Shown: one piece after another, positions 55,042-64,000 of the stretch
Layout of the letters: each line of letters begins with the position of its first letter
Position numbering within the stretch: position 1 is the first letter of the stretch
DNA from: Planctomycetota bacterium
Lineage (GTDB): Bacteria; Planctomycetota; GCA-2746535
Direction: 5' to 3'
Assembly (NCBI GenBank): GCA_002746535.1
Contig: NVWA01000010.1
Location: 1 to 64,000 of the forward strand
DNA: 64,000 nucleotides
Notes under the pieces: model-generated
The model's database searches: none
What the model saw: the letters and a program-made list of their open reading frames with translations, nothing else
What the model was told of the DNA's origin: nothing
Made by a program: the position numbers and the translations under genes

Positions 55042-55856
55042 CTTTTTTTAATACCAACAACCTTTTTAAGTAATCTGAATTCTGGCATGGAAACTTTACG
55101 TGCGATCAACGTATTTTTATCTAAATGGACTTTATTCCATTCTTTGAAAATATTGATTTCGTTACCCGTGGTGTTGCGATCAAATTCTTCTTTGGATAAT
55201 GAGATGGCATTCAAGATGGAAGAAGACGATTTGCTCTCTTCAAATGCTGTATCTAGTCTAAAACGGTTTGAATTGGATGTATTAGTTTCTTTATCATTTG
55301 ATTCTAAAACTTCTTCAAGGACCTCAAATTCGTCATCATCATCTGTTTGATTTGATTGTTTATTATCATTGTCTGATCCGACAATTTGAATGTCCATCGC
55401 TGTCATGTAGGCTAGATCGTTATCATTTGTCTCGACACTATCTTCAAAGCTATCGTCAAGTTGATCATCATCTTTGTCATCTGAATAAGGCGGCGAATCA
55501 TCTAGTAAATCCTCAGGAACTACTTGAAAAGTTTCTTCATTCAATACTGGTTTTGATTTTGGGACAGGTTTCCGCTTAGTAACTGGTTTTGGCGAAATTA
55601 TTTTTACCTTTTTAACCGGTTTCTGAACTGTTAAAGCAGGAGGTGCCGTTTCGAGAGAGATTAGCTTTGAATCATGTATAATATCACCATCATTTAGCGG
55701 AATGCACGGGTCAAAAATATCTTCATCAGTAAAATAATAAAAGATTTGTGATTTTATTCTTGGATCTTTGAACTTTATATAAAATTTAGTATCATCGGTG
55801 GCGCTTTTAGTAGATTGTTTTCGTTGTGTCTGATGAGTTCTTTTCTTTTTGGCCAT
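55038..55856 (-). CDS. Acidic, low-complexity protein of unknown function
   Basis: This 272-residue protein starts with a basic stretch (MAKKKRTHQTQRKQS), then a short folded segment with FYIKFKDPRIKSQIFYYFTD. A basic Pro/Lys linker (KPVTKRKPVPKSKP) follows, then a long Asp/Glu-rich disordered tract (DDSPPYSDDKDDDQLDD). A conserved-looking C-terminus ends with IFKEWNKVHLDKNTLIARKV. There is no signal peptide. It is coupled to the lipoprotein gene downstream. The folded first segment could be a small binding domain, but no family is recognised. Confidence 0.5.
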   Translation of the reverse strand: MAKKKRTHQTQRKQSTKSATDDTKFYIKFKDPRIKSQIFYYFTDEDIFDPCIPLNDGDIIHDSKLISLETAPPALTVQKPVKKVKIISPKPVTKRKPVPKSKPVLNEETFQVVPEDLLDDSPPYSDDKDDDQLDDSFEDSVETNDNDLAYMTAMDIQIVGSDNDNKQSNQTDDDDEFEVLEEVLESNDKETNTSNSNRFRLDTAFEESKSSSSILNAISLSKEEFDRNTTGNEINIFKEWNKVHLDKNTLIARKVSMPEFRLLKKVVGIKKR

Positions 55857-55948
55857 TTGTAGGGAAGTAATCCATTACGATATTGTGCTCAATCGAGCAT
55901 TGGATATTATTGATAATCTTATATTTTACAAGAGTTTAGGGACAGTTC

Positions 55949-56875
55949 ATGGCAGAAAGCATTCAAATCACTTCTAACCCAATTCCTAATGCTGAGCATA
56001 TACATCACATGGATGTAAAAGGAAGAATTGATGCCTATACAGTAGGTGAATTAGAAGAAATGTTTGAAGATACTTTGGAAGAGACAAATGCAATTATTTT
56101 GACTCTTAGTGAAGTCGATTATGTGAACAGTACTGGTGTAGGATTGTTGGTTAAGTACCACGATAAAGCTGAGGCAAATGGTGGCAATTTGATCATGACT
56201 GAGATTCCTGATAAGGTTGAAGTTGTCTTCAATATGTTAGGGTTGTTAGATTTTTTCAATGTTTATCAAACTCTTGAAGCAAGCATTAAAGCCTTTAATA
56301 CTTCTTCTTCAACAGGGAAAATGCCGGAGCAACCGGAACCTAGAGACATCAGTGAAATTCCTGCAGATACAAGTGCTTTTCCTTTGTTGGTTAAATGTTT
56401 GGTTTGCAAGAAAAATATAAAGTTTGATATTAGAGGGTATTATCGTTGTCCAAATTGTAGTTGCCATTACGTTGTTACAGATGATGGAAAAGCAAGAGGC
56501 TTTAAAAACCTGCTGTCCCAATTTGTTGAATTAAGAATTCCATGTAATTCAGATTATTTCGATACCGCATCAATTACAACAAGATCAATATTAGAAAAAA
56601 CTAATTTGCCATCTGCATTATCAACAAAAGCTCTTAATAGCTTCCAAAAGCTTTTTACATTATTTACAAAAAAGCCTAAGCCGACAATAGATTTAATTTT
56701 TGTATTTAATCAAACGTCAATTAATATTGGTTTTTTATCGACAGAAGATTTAATTAGCAAAGATGATTCAAGTGCAACGAGTGTGTTAAAAGAGGTTAAA
56801 AACCAAGTAACATCAATCGAGGTTGACACGACATCGCAAGGCGCTAAATTTTGTCGTATTTGTGTTGAAAGTTAA
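55949..56875 (+). CDS. STAS-domain anti-sigma antagonist fused to zinc ribbon and HATPase-like domain
   Basis: Residues 20-115 are a STAS domain with the phosphorylatable serine at 61 (DYVNSTGVGLLV). Residues 150-170 hold two CxxC pairs (Cys150, 153, 167, 170) of a zinc ribbon. The last 130 residues begin ELRIPCNSDYFDTASITTRS, a pattern like the RsbW-type HATPase start, but no ATP-binding N or G boxes are visible. So it may be an antagonist fused to a degenerate anti-sigma partner. The gene stands 60 bases before the M48 protease gene. Confidence 0.7.
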   Translation: MAESIQITSNPIPNAEHIHHMDVKGRIDAYTVGELEEMFEDTLEETNAIILTLSEVDYVNSTGVGLLVKYHDKAEANGGNLIMTEIPDKVEVVFNMLGLLDFFNVYQTLEASIKAFNTSSSTGKMPEQPEPRDISEIPADTSAFPLLVKCLVCKKNIKFDIRGYYRCPNCSCHYVVTDDGKARGFKNLLSQFVELRIPCNSDYFDTASITTRSILEKTNLPSALSTKALNSFQKLFTLFTKKPKPTIDLIFVFNQTSINIGFLSTEDLISKDDSSATSVLKEVKNQVTSIEVDTTSQGAKFCRICVES

Positions 56876-56935
56876 TATAAAAATTTGGTAGTGGTGTCTG
56901 AATTAATTTTTTTGTCTAACGACCTATAGTTTCAT

Positions 56936-58768
56936 ATGTTTTTATTTCTTCCTATTATTGGCATTATATTCGTAATAATCTTCGCATTAGCATTTCAAGG
57001 AAATGTTGCCGAACCATATGCGAACATTAAGTTAGCCTTGGTTTATATTTTTTTGGTTGGCCCCTTTGCAGTCTCCTTTCTAAGTTATTTTATTCAATAT
57101 TTAATTTCAATAAACAAGGGCTCAAATCAATGGCTAGCTAAAGTATCTAACCTTCCGCCTTATCTTGTTTTTTTAATTTTTATTATTCCTCAATTGTCTC
57201 AGGAAAGTACTGGAAGTTGGCTTTATACGGCATTAGATAGTCTGACGGCTCATTTTTCTTGGTTACATGATTTTATGGATAAAGGAGCGATTGCTCATAA
57301 TGCAATTCAGTTAATAAAACAAATTTTATTAATAACCCAATACTTTTTAGTGTTCACTGTTTATATGGTTGCTTCTGAACGGTTTAAATCTCTTGCGGCA
57401 AAAAGATATTATATAAATTTACCCGTGGGTTTTTTATCAAACAATCGAATGCTAATTTTTGGTTATTTTTTTGTGCTATTGCTGGTAAGTTTTGGCTTCT
57501 TAGCGAGTATTTCAGATACTATGTTGGCATCTATTGCGTTGTCTTTTAGTCCAGATCATTCTTTTTTAATTATTCAAACAATTACAACTATTTCAAGAAT
57601 TGCTTTTCCGGTTTTGTTTCTAATGTTTTTTCCGTTAATATTACCAGTAATAGCTGGCTGGAAACCACTAGAGGATGGGCCAACACTAGAGTTGATCAAA
57701 GAAGTTTCCAAGAGAAATAATTTTACCTATCATAAAATTTATTTGGCAGGTAAGCCTGGGCTCCTTACGGCGGGTATTATTGGTGTGTTTCCTTGGACAA
57801 GAAATTTGATGTTTACAGCTGATATCATTGAATTGCTTGATGAAAAAGAACAGGAGTCTGTTTTGCTTCATGAGATTGGTCATGCAAAGTATTACCATAT
57901 TTTTACCTACCTATTGTTTATAATGAGTTTCTCATTAGTAGTGGAGATATTAACGGCAAGTTCACCAACGCTGAGTGTTATGGAGAAAAGTTCTAATCTC
58001 GTTTATTTAGTTTCTTTAGGTGCCATGTTTGGTGCCTTTATTTATTTTGGTTGGGGATGGTTGTCTCGGCAATGTGAGCGTCAGGCGGATTTAAATGCTG
58101 CTGAAGTGCAAGGCACACCAGAATTTATTATATCATCATTTAAAAAATTGAGCGATAATTATGGAGGCATTTTAGATAGCCCTTCGTGGCATCATGGTTC
58201 TTTGGGTGCGCGCATTAACAATTTAGAAAAGGCTTATGAAGATGAAGGACAACAAAGAAAGAGCTTTCATCATAAATTAAAAAAGATTAAGATGTCGATT
58301 GGATTTGCATTTTTATTAATGGTAATTATTTTTCCTTTTATAAATAAAAACTCTTTGGAAAACAAAAGTTTGCAAATATTTATAAAAGATACTTATGCGA
58401 TGAATCAGTTCAAAACTTCAAATTTCCAAGGTTGTGTTGAGACTTATAAAGAGTTGCTATCTAAGTTAAATGAATTTGAGTTGAAAGAAAGCGAGAAAAG
58501 TAATCCAAGTTTAAGAGCTCATTATAATATGGCCTGTGCTTATTCTAAAATGAAAGATGCTAATAGTGCCTACAATAGTTTAAATAAAGTATTACCTTTT
58601 TTAACTCCAATCATTATGAAATATCAATTGAGTGTTAAAAAGTTTTCTACTGATCCAGATTTTGCTTATATCCGTGATTCGGAGTGGTTTCAAGCCTACA
58701 TGAAAAAAATAAAAAAAATAAAAAAAGCCTTTGATGATAATAAGACCAACCCTTTTTTAAAAAGCTGA
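56936..58768 (+). CDS. M48-family membrane metalloprotease with TPR C-terminus
   Basis: This 610-residue protein has about six transmembrane segments. The zinc motif HEIGH is at residues 312-316 (LLHEIGHAKYYHIF), with the third ligand in CERQADLNA. The region before it (KLNSLK-type amphipathic helix and KPGLLTAGIIG) fits the M48 peptidase domain. The last 150 residues contain a membrane segment and TPR-like helices (CVETYKELLSKLNEFELKES and RAHYNMACAYSKMKDANSAY). M48 proteases such as HtpX and BepA act in membrane quality control; the target is unknown. Confidence 0.85.
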   Translation: MFLFLPIIGIIFVIIFALAFQGNVAEPYANIKLALVYIFLVGPFAVSFLSYFIQYLISINKGSNQWLAKVSNLPPYLVFLIFIIPQLSQESTGSWLYTALDSLTAHFSWLHDFMDKGAIAHNAIQLIKQILLITQYFLVFTVYMVASERFKSLAAKRYYINLPVGFLSNNRMLIFGYFFVLLLVSFGFLASISDTMLASIALSFSPDHSFLIIQTITTISRIAFPVLFLMFFPLILPVIAGWKPLEDGPTLELIKEVSKRNNFTYHKIYLAGKPGLLTAGIIGVFPWTRNLMFTADIIELLDEKEQESVLLHEIGHAKYYHIFTYLLFIMSFSLVVEILTASSPTLSVMEKSSNLVYLVSLGAMFGAFIYFGWGWLSRQCERQADLNAAEVQGTPEFIISSFKKLSDNYGGILDSPSWHHGSLGARINNLEKAYEDEGQQRKSFHHKLKKIKMSIGFAFLLMVIIFPFINKNSLENKSLQIFIKDTYAMNQFKTSNFQGCVETYKELLSKLNEFELKESEKSNPSLRAHYNMACAYSKMKDANSAYNSLNKVLPFLTPIIMKYQLSVKKFSTDPDFAYIRDSEWFQAYMKKIKKIKKAFDDNKTNPFLKS

Positions 58769-58805
58769 TCTAGAGCAAGAGATATTGCAGCAATAGAAAT
58801 TTCCT

Positions 58806-59843
58806 ATGGATTCACGAGAGTTGCTTATTAAGAAAGAACCATTATTAATTGTGGCTCCTATGCAAGGTGTAACGGATTATCCCTATCGAAAGGTACTGGA
58901 AAATATTGGTGGGATGGATGCCTTTTTGTCTGAGTATATTGTTGTTTCTGATAAAGACTGTTATGCCAAGCGTGAAATTAAAGATGTCTTTAAGTCATGG
59001 AATGATCCCGATGCTGTTATCCCATTAATTCCTCAAGTTATTTCATCCTCTATTGAGGGAGCCTTAAAAGTAGTTCGCGATTTAAAAAGAAAAGGAATTG
59101 AATCGATTGATGTAAATATGGGCTGTCCAACGAAGTCCGCGATTGGGAGAAAATGTGGTGCTTGGCAGAGCGAACATCCGAAAGAAGCCAAAGTATTATT
59201 AGATGCTTTGCGTAAAGAAGTGCCAAAAGGCTTATCGGTTAAAACTCGCATTGGCCAGACGACAACGAACTCTTTAATTGATTTAATTGATATGTTGAAC
59301 GAATCTGGTTGTGATTTTGTAACGTTACACTGTCGATTAGCAACAAAAGGCTATCACGGTGAAGTTTTCCCGGATAAAGTTTTAGAGGCGGCTTTAAACT
59401 TGAAGGTTCCTATGATTTATAATGGTGGCATATCAGATCCGACGCAATTGGATCAAATTGCTCAAAAGAGTAATTCTAAAGGAGTCATGGTCGGAAGAGG
59501 AATCATGCAAAATCCTTGGTTGTTTAAACAAGTAAGAGAGTTTAGAATATCAGGGGAAATCAAGTATCCAACAAGAAATGAATTTTTAGGTTTTTTTGAA
59601 CATCTGGATGATGCTTATGCCGGTCAAAATTGTTTGGAGTCTGGCAGATTGAAAAAGATGAAGCAACTGATAACAACATTTAAACATCCAGGTAGTGATT
59701 GGGACGTATTCTTGCAAAATTGTCGCAGAACAAAATTGATTCACGATTTTTTTGCTTTTATCAAAGAGATTCCTGATGAGCTGCTTCAAACGATAGGAAA
59801 ACCTACTAATCAATATTTTGAGGAATGGCTAGTATCTAGCTAG
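58806..59843 (+). CDS. tRNA-dihydrouridine synthase (Dus family)
   Basis: This FMN enzyme reduces uridines in tRNA. It has VAPMQGVTDYPYRKVLENIG at the start, NMGCPTKSAIGRKCGAWQ (catalytic cysteine in GCP), LSVKTRIGQT, VTLHCRLATKGYHG, and the FMN phosphate motifs MIYNGGIS and GVMVGRGIMQNPW. The length of 345 residues is normal. The subgroup (A, B or C) is not assigned. It stands between the protease and antiporter genes without overlap. Confidence 0.9.
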   Translation: MDSRELLIKKEPLLIVAPMQGVTDYPYRKVLENIGGMDAFLSEYIVVSDKDCYAKREIKDVFKSWNDPDAVIPLIPQVISSSIEGALKVVRDLKRKGIESIDVNMGCPTKSAIGRKCGAWQSEHPKEAKVLLDALRKEVPKGLSVKTRIGQTTTNSLIDLIDMLNESGCDFVTLHCRLATKGYHGEVFPDKVLEAALNLKVPMIYNGGISDPTQLDQIAQKSNSKGVMVGRGIMQNPWLFKQVREFRISGEIKYPTRNEFLGFFEHLDDAYAGQNCLESGRLKKMKQLITTFKHPGSDWDVFLQNCRRTKLIHDFFAFIKEIPDELLQTIGKPTNQYFEEWLVSS

Positions 59844-60021
59844 TCTATAGAACTTTCAGTTTACTTCATTGCTACCAACTGCAAAAATGACATGGTATTG
59901 ATTTATTTAAAATTTTCGCTTTAATAGGTGGTGCTTCTTTTATACGTTTTCAAAAGTCTCAAGGTTAAATTGGTCAAGAATCATAGGTGATATAATATCA
60001 AAAATCCAGGAAGATCCCATT

Positions 60022-61635
60022 TTGATCATGGCTTCTATAGCCCTGATTATTATTGGGTTATTGTTTTCTTCTAGAATATTCAAACTTTCGCCAGTAATTA
60101 GTTTCTTATTAGCGGGCATTATTGTAGGCCCAACAGCATTAAATTTATTGCCAACTAGCTTAACAACAAGTTCTCCAGCTGGTGAGTTAGCAATAGCATC
60201 CCTTTTATTTCTGGTGGGATTGGAACTTGATTCTTCCGCTATCAGCTGGAAAAACAAACGGCGTATACTAATGGGGGTTTGGCAAGTTTTACTGGCGGCT
60301 CTTTTTATTGGAATTTTATTTTATTTAAGTGGTTATGGCACTTTTAATTCTATTCGATTGGGCTTTTTGTGTGCGATGAGCTCGACGGCGGTTGTTCTGG
60401 TGGTTTTAGAACAAAGAGGTGATACCCATGCTGTATATGCTTTAAATGCCACTTCTGTTTTGATTGTGCAGGATTTATTTGCGGTTATTTTATTAGCCGT
60501 AATGGCCTTGCCAGCAACGTTTTCTGATTCCCAAGAAATAATCTCTTCGATGAAAATATTTGGCAAATTAATTGTTTTTGTGCCAATTGTATTTTTGATA
60601 TCTAGGTTCGTGTTACCGAAACTGTTGAAAAGTGTTGTTCAGAGAAGAGAACCTGAATTTTTTATGTTTACCTTATTATTGTTGGTCGTAGGCTCTTCTT
60701 TTATTGGTCATGCTTTATTTGGTAGTGCAGCAATGGGAGCCTTCATTGCTGGGTTTGCTTTGGCAGGGTCACCCATGGCTTATCAAATCCGCTCAGATAT
60801 AGATCCATTTAAATTAGTCCTTTTAAGTTTATTCTTTTTAATGATTGGTGCTTCATTTAATATATTTATTTTTGAAACACATTGGCTACAAATTTTAATC
60901 TTTTTAATAAGTATTCCTCTCATTAAAGCTGCTACTAACTTTATAGCGATGAAGGTAACCAAAAATGATGTTTATAGTAGTTTAAAAACATCCCTTGCTT
61001 TGAGTCAAGTTGGTGAGTTTTCGCTGTTATTAGCGGTTGTGGCTCATTCAACCGGATGGCTAGATACTTCTAGTATGCAAATAATTTTTGCTGTTGCTAT
61101 CGTTACGATGGGGTTAACACCTTCTTTCATTAATTTTGCTCACTCAAAACTCTTGAAGAACCTGTGTGAAAAATTTAATGTTTCGCACACAGAGGAAATC
61201 CTGCAAAGTGAAAATGAGATTCAAGCTATTATTATTGGTTATGGAATTGCCGGTCAAAAATGTGGTGAACAGATGACCCATATGGGTCTTCACTTTAGTG
61301 TAATTGAGCAAAATCCAAAAACGGTCGAGAAATTAATGGAAAAAGGCATTCCGGCCATTTTCGGTGATGCCTCCCGAAAAGAAATTCTGCAAGCCGCTGG
61401 TATAGAGAAGGCAAAATGGTTGATTATTGCAGTTCCTTCTCCCGTTGACAGATTATCTATCACTTGTGAAGTTAGACTGCAAAGTGAGGAAATCCATATC
61501 ATTGTGCGATCTCATTATGTTAAAGAAGAAACATTTTTAAAAGAGGTGGGTGCAAATATTGTTATTAGTGAAGAAGAAACGGTTTCTGCAGCCCTAGCCA
61601 ATGCGCTTCAAGATGAGTTTGTTGTTGAGTCTTAA
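60022..61635 (+). CDS. Kef-type cation:proton antiporter with TrkA-N domain
   Basis: This 537-residue protein has about twelve transmembrane segments of the Na+/H+ exchanger (CPA2) family (SFLLAGIIVGPTALNLLPT, and AIASLLFLVGLELDSSAI). It ends in a TrkA-N/RCK nucleotide-binding domain at about 395-520 (AIIIGYGIAGQKCGEQM with the GxGxxG motif, then FGDASRKEILQAAGIEKAKW). Proteins of this type export K+ or Na+ in exchange for protons, gated by nucleotide. The TTG at 60022 has AGGAAG eight bases upstream; the ATG two codons later is an alternative. Confidence 0.9.
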   Translation: MIMASIALIIIGLLFSSRIFKLSPVISFLLAGIIVGPTALNLLPTSLTTSSPAGELAIASLLFLVGLELDSSAISWKNKRRILMGVWQVLLAALFIGILFYLSGYGTFNSIRLGFLCAMSSTAVVLVVLEQRGDTHAVYALNATSVLIVQDLFAVILLAVMALPATFSDSQEIISSMKIFGKLIVFVPIVFLISRFVLPKLLKSVVQRREPEFFMFTLLLLVVGSSFIGHALFGSAAMGAFIAGFALAGSPMAYQIRSDIDPFKLVLLSLFFLMIGASFNIFIFETHWLQILIFLISIPLIKAATNFIAMKVTKNDVYSSLKTSLALSQVGEFSLLLAVVAHSTGWLDTSSMQIIFAVAIVTMGLTPSFINFAHSKLLKNLCEKFNVSHTEEILQSENEIQAIIIGYGIAGQKCGEQMTHMGLHFSVIEQNPKTVEKLMEKGIPAIFGDASRKEILQAAGIEKAKWLIIAVPSPVDRLSITCEVRLQSEEIHIIVRSHYVKEETFLKEVGANIVISEEETVSAALANALQDEFVVES

Positions 61636-61927
61636 TTTGAATTGCTAGAAGGCACCCATATATTATTTGGGCTATTACTAAAATTCCATATCAGTAAACA
61701 CTAATTTTGTTACGAGTCTTAATGGAATTCTTTACATTTCGTTATGATTAAGATTCCATTTTAAACCTTAGTTTCTGACGTTGAATCTTTTGCTATTTGT
61801 AACTATGAGGTGCTAAAGTTTGGTTCTTAAGCAGATTTATCATTAATATGCAATTCAAATTTCAATTGAGTTAAAAGAGGGAGTATACTTTTATTACGAT
61901 AATATAGTTTGCTCATTAGGATTAAAA

Positions 61928-62926
61928 ATGTCCAAGAATACAAAAGTATTAATTGTTGACGATAATTTGCTAAATTTAGAAATTGTTAAAGGAATATTAG
62001 AAGAAGAATATTCTTTGGAATTCGCTAAAACGGGTACCGAGGCGATTGAAAAACTAAAGGTTTTCAAGCCTGATATAGTTTTACAAGATATTATGCTGCC
62101 AGACATTGATGGTTTTGATGTTTTGGCATTTATTAAAAATACGCCATTCTTAAAAAATACAAAAGTAATTATGGTTTCAGCATTGATGGGTGTAGAAATG
62201 AGACTGAAGGGTTATGAGATGGGTGCCCATGATTACATCGTCAAGCCATTTGAAGATGATGAGTTAAAGGCAAAGATAGATATTTTTTCTGAATTAGTGC
62301 ATTCCCATGAAATCAAAGAAGCTTTTAACTATACGATTGAGGCTTTGTCCCGGGCTGCAGAAGCTTGTGACGAAGAAACTGGAAATCATATTGTTAGAGT
62401 TAATGAATATTCTTACACATTAGCAAAAGACAGTGGCCAAGACGAAGATTTTTGTAATGAGATTCGTTGCTTTGCCCAAATGCATGATGTTGGAAAAATT
62501 CATGTTCCAATGTCTATTCTTAATAAAAAAGGAAGTTTATCTAAAGAGGAGTTTGTTGAAATAAAAGGTCATCCTATTTATGGCGCTAAAATTATTGGCG
62601 AAAGTGAGCAGCTAAGAATGGCTAAAGAAATTGCTTTATACCACCATGAAAAATGGGATGGGTCTGGATACCCTAGTGGAATATCGGGAAAGGAAATACC
62701 TCTCAGTGGCAGAATTGTTGCCATTACTGATGTTTATGATGCTCTAAGAAGTGAGCGGTCTTATAAACCCGCATTTGATCATAAAAAGACAATGACAATA
62801 TTTAAAGATGGAGACGATCGTCTAGATCCAGAGAAACATTTTGATCCTGAATTACTTTCATCCTTTTTAAGTAACAACGAAAAATACGAGTCTATTTTTG
62901 AATCACTAGAAGGTGAAGGTGTTTAG
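61928..62926 (+). CDS. Response regulator with HD-GYP phosphodiesterase domain
   Basis: Residues 1-120 are a receiver domain with acidic pair VDD at the start, the phosphoacceptor in LQDIMLP and a lysine in YIVKPF. Residues 135-325 are an HD-GYP domain: ETGNHIVRVNEYS, QMHDVGKIHVP (HD), YHHEKWDGSGYPSG (HE and GYP) and ITDVYDALRSERSY. It probably degrades cyclic-di-GMP. AGG lies seven bases before the ATG. It stands three bases before a hybrid histidine kinase gene in the same direction, so they form a signalling operon. Confidence 0.9.
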   Translation: MSKNTKVLIVDDNLLNLEIVKGILEEEYSLEFAKTGTEAIEKLKVFKPDIVLQDIMLPDIDGFDVLAFIKNTPFLKNTKVIMVSALMGVEMRLKGYEMGAHDYIVKPFEDDELKAKIDIFSELVHSHEIKEAFNYTIEALSRAAEACDEETGNHIVRVNEYSYTLAKDSGQDEDFCNEIRCFAQMHDVGKIHVPMSILNKKGSLSKEEFVEIKGHPIYGAKIIGESEQLRMAKEIALYHHEKWDGSGYPSGISGKEIPLSGRIVAITDVYDALRSERSYKPAFDHKKTMTIFKDGDDRLDPEKHFDPELLSSFLSNNEKYESIFESLEGEGV

Positions 62927-62929
62927 TAA

Positions 62930-64000
62930 ATGAGTTTGAAAAGTAAAATGCTATTGGTTGATGATAACCAGGATAATATTTTAATTTATGAATATTTATT
63001 TAATAAAATAAATGATTTAGAAATAAATTCAACAACTTCCGGGAAAAAAGCAGTGCACCTCGCAGAGGAGAATGTCTTTGATTTAATTCTTCTTGATATT
63101 GAAATGCCCGAAATGGATGGCTATGAAACCGCCACGAATATTAAAGAAATTTCGATTAATAAAAATACTCCAATTGTATTTATTACAGGAGCTCCAAACT
63201 CAAAAGGTTACCCAGAAAAAGGATATGAATTAGGTGCTATTGACTACATAACAAAGCCCATTGATGACAACCAGCTTTTAAATAAGGTCAATCTCTATTT
63301 AAAGTTAAGTCGAAAAGAAAAAGAGCTAAAAGATTACTCGGAAAAACTCGAAGGTTTAGTGGAAGAGCGAACGAAAGGTTTGCTTAATTCCATTGAAGAA
63401 ACTAAAGCGGCCAATAATTTTAAAAATGAAATCTATTCTAACATGTCTCACGAGCTGAGAACGCCTTTACATGCGATAATGACCTTTTCAAAAAGAGGAG
63501 TGAAGGGCATAAGTGAACTAGACAATGAAAAGCTTTTATTTTATTTTAGTCAAATTAGAACTAGTGGCGAAAGAATGCTAGATTTAATTGATGACCTTTT
63601 AGATTTGAATAAATTAGAATGGAGTAAGCAAAAATTTAACTTCGATAAATATAATATTGTTGAATTAACAAGAGAAATGATATACAAATTTAATTCTAGT
63701 GCTATCTATGAAAATTTGGAAATATTTTTGATAGATTGCGAAAATGAGATTCTGGTTTCTATGGATCGAACTCAAATTGGTATTGTCATTAAAAATCTTA
63801 TTAGTAATGCCATTAAATTTTCAGGTGATGATAGAGAAATAAAAATTGGCATACTAACAGACAATGAAAAAGTGACATGGAGTATCGAGGATAATGGTAG
63901 GGGTGTACCACAAGAAGAGGTTGACATGATCTTTGAACCATTTCGTCTAAGTACATTAACCAAAACAAAGTCTGGCGGAAAAGGTCTTGGGTTATCAATA
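62930..64000 (+). CDS. Receiver/histidine kinase fusion, cut by window end
   Basis: The frame opens at ATG 62930, three bases after the HD-GYP stop, and runs 357 codons to the window end without a stop. A receiver domain comes first (VDDN, LLDIEMPEMDGYE, YITKPID). A coiled-coil linker follows (EKLEGLVEERTKGLL). Then comes a kinase with H box SNMSHELRTPLHAI, N box IKNLISNAIKFS, G1 DNGRGVP and G2 GGKGLGLSI. All catalytic boxes are visible, and the C-terminus lies outside the window. It probably phosphorylates or is phosphorylated together with the upstream HD-GYP regulator. Confidence 0.9.
   Translation, partial: MSLKSKMLLVDDNQDNILIYEYLFNKINDLEINSTTSGKKAVHLAEENVFDLILLDIEMPEMDGYETATNIKEISINKNTPIVFITGAPNSKGYPEKGYELGAIDYITKPIDDNQLLNKVNLYLKLSRKEKELKDYSEKLEGLVEERTKGLLNSIEETKAANNFKNEIYSNMSHELRTPLHAIMTFSKRGVKGISELDNEKLLFYFSQIRTSGERMLDLIDDLLDLNKLEWSKQKFNFDKYNIVELTREMIYKFNSSAIYENLEIFLIDCENEILVSMDRTQIGIVIKNLISNAIKFSGDDREIKIGILTDNEKVTWSIEDNGRGVPQEEVDMIFEPFRLSTLTKTKSGGKGLGLSI

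Overview
The window is AT-rich, with densely packed genes on both strands. It looks like a chromosomal segment of a Gram-negative marine-type bacterium, most likely from the PVC group near Lentisphaera. This is inferred from the gene content: an S1 sulfatase, a CE15-like esterase, an NHL-repeat secreted protein, an H/pseudopilin-type gene, paired ExbD proteins, an exosortase, and very large repetitive surface proteins. No rRNA, tRNA, CRISPR array, transposase or phage module was seen.

Layout. 0-9 kb: a secreted NHL-repeat protein, a fatty-acid desaturase, a sterol-desaturase-type hydroxylase coupled to a small anchored protein with three SKS repeats, a J-domain operon and an orphan DNA methyltransferase. 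9-17.5 kb: two ExbD genes separated by a strong RNA hairpin. A tight operon follows, with a lipoprotein, an outer-membrane protein, two tyrosine-kinase-like membrane proteins (one without a P-loop) and truD, and then a flippase-like gene. 17.5-21.5 kb: an amino-sugar cassette (PIG-L deacetylase, PfkB kinase, NagB-like deaminase) divergent from a GntR/LacI-type regulator. 21.6-25 kb: a dedicated protein-sorting pair, exosortase K with its MSEP-CTERM substrate. 25.3-26.7 kb: a secreted heavy-metal-binding-like protein coupled to an outer-membrane protein. 26.8-33.6 kb: carbohydrate genes (sulfatase, substrate-binding protein, hydrolase, lyase-like barrel protein and a PocR/AraC regulator), with a REP-like inverted repeat in the middle.

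33.8-43.4 kb is an accessory zone. It holds three apparently decayed genes (a frameshifted pseudopilin, an unidentified fragment and a YccF remnant) around a 1534-residue surface protein. That protein carries a beta-helix, an SGNH hydrolase domain and nine InlB-like repeats. 43.4-51.1 kb is a single 2564-residue lipoprotein with Ig/cadherin-like domains and two blocks of exactly 14 propeller repeats. 51.3-54.4 kb is an NAD-related operon (Prs-like, NadV-like, NrtR-like) with a clear promoter, a palindromic operator candidate and a strong ribosome binding site. 54.4-64 kb returns to housekeeping and signalling genes: a STAS/zinc-ribbon fusion, an M48 protease, Dus, a Kef-type antiporter, and an HD-GYP regulator followed by a hybrid histidine kinase cut by the window end.

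The most interesting items are the one-substrate exosortase pair, the NAD operon (its Prs-like and NadV-like enzymes may belong to the ADP-ribose-based reconstitution route rather than ordinary salvage), the duplicated 14-blade propeller lipoprotein, and the catalytic-plus-degenerate kinase pair.
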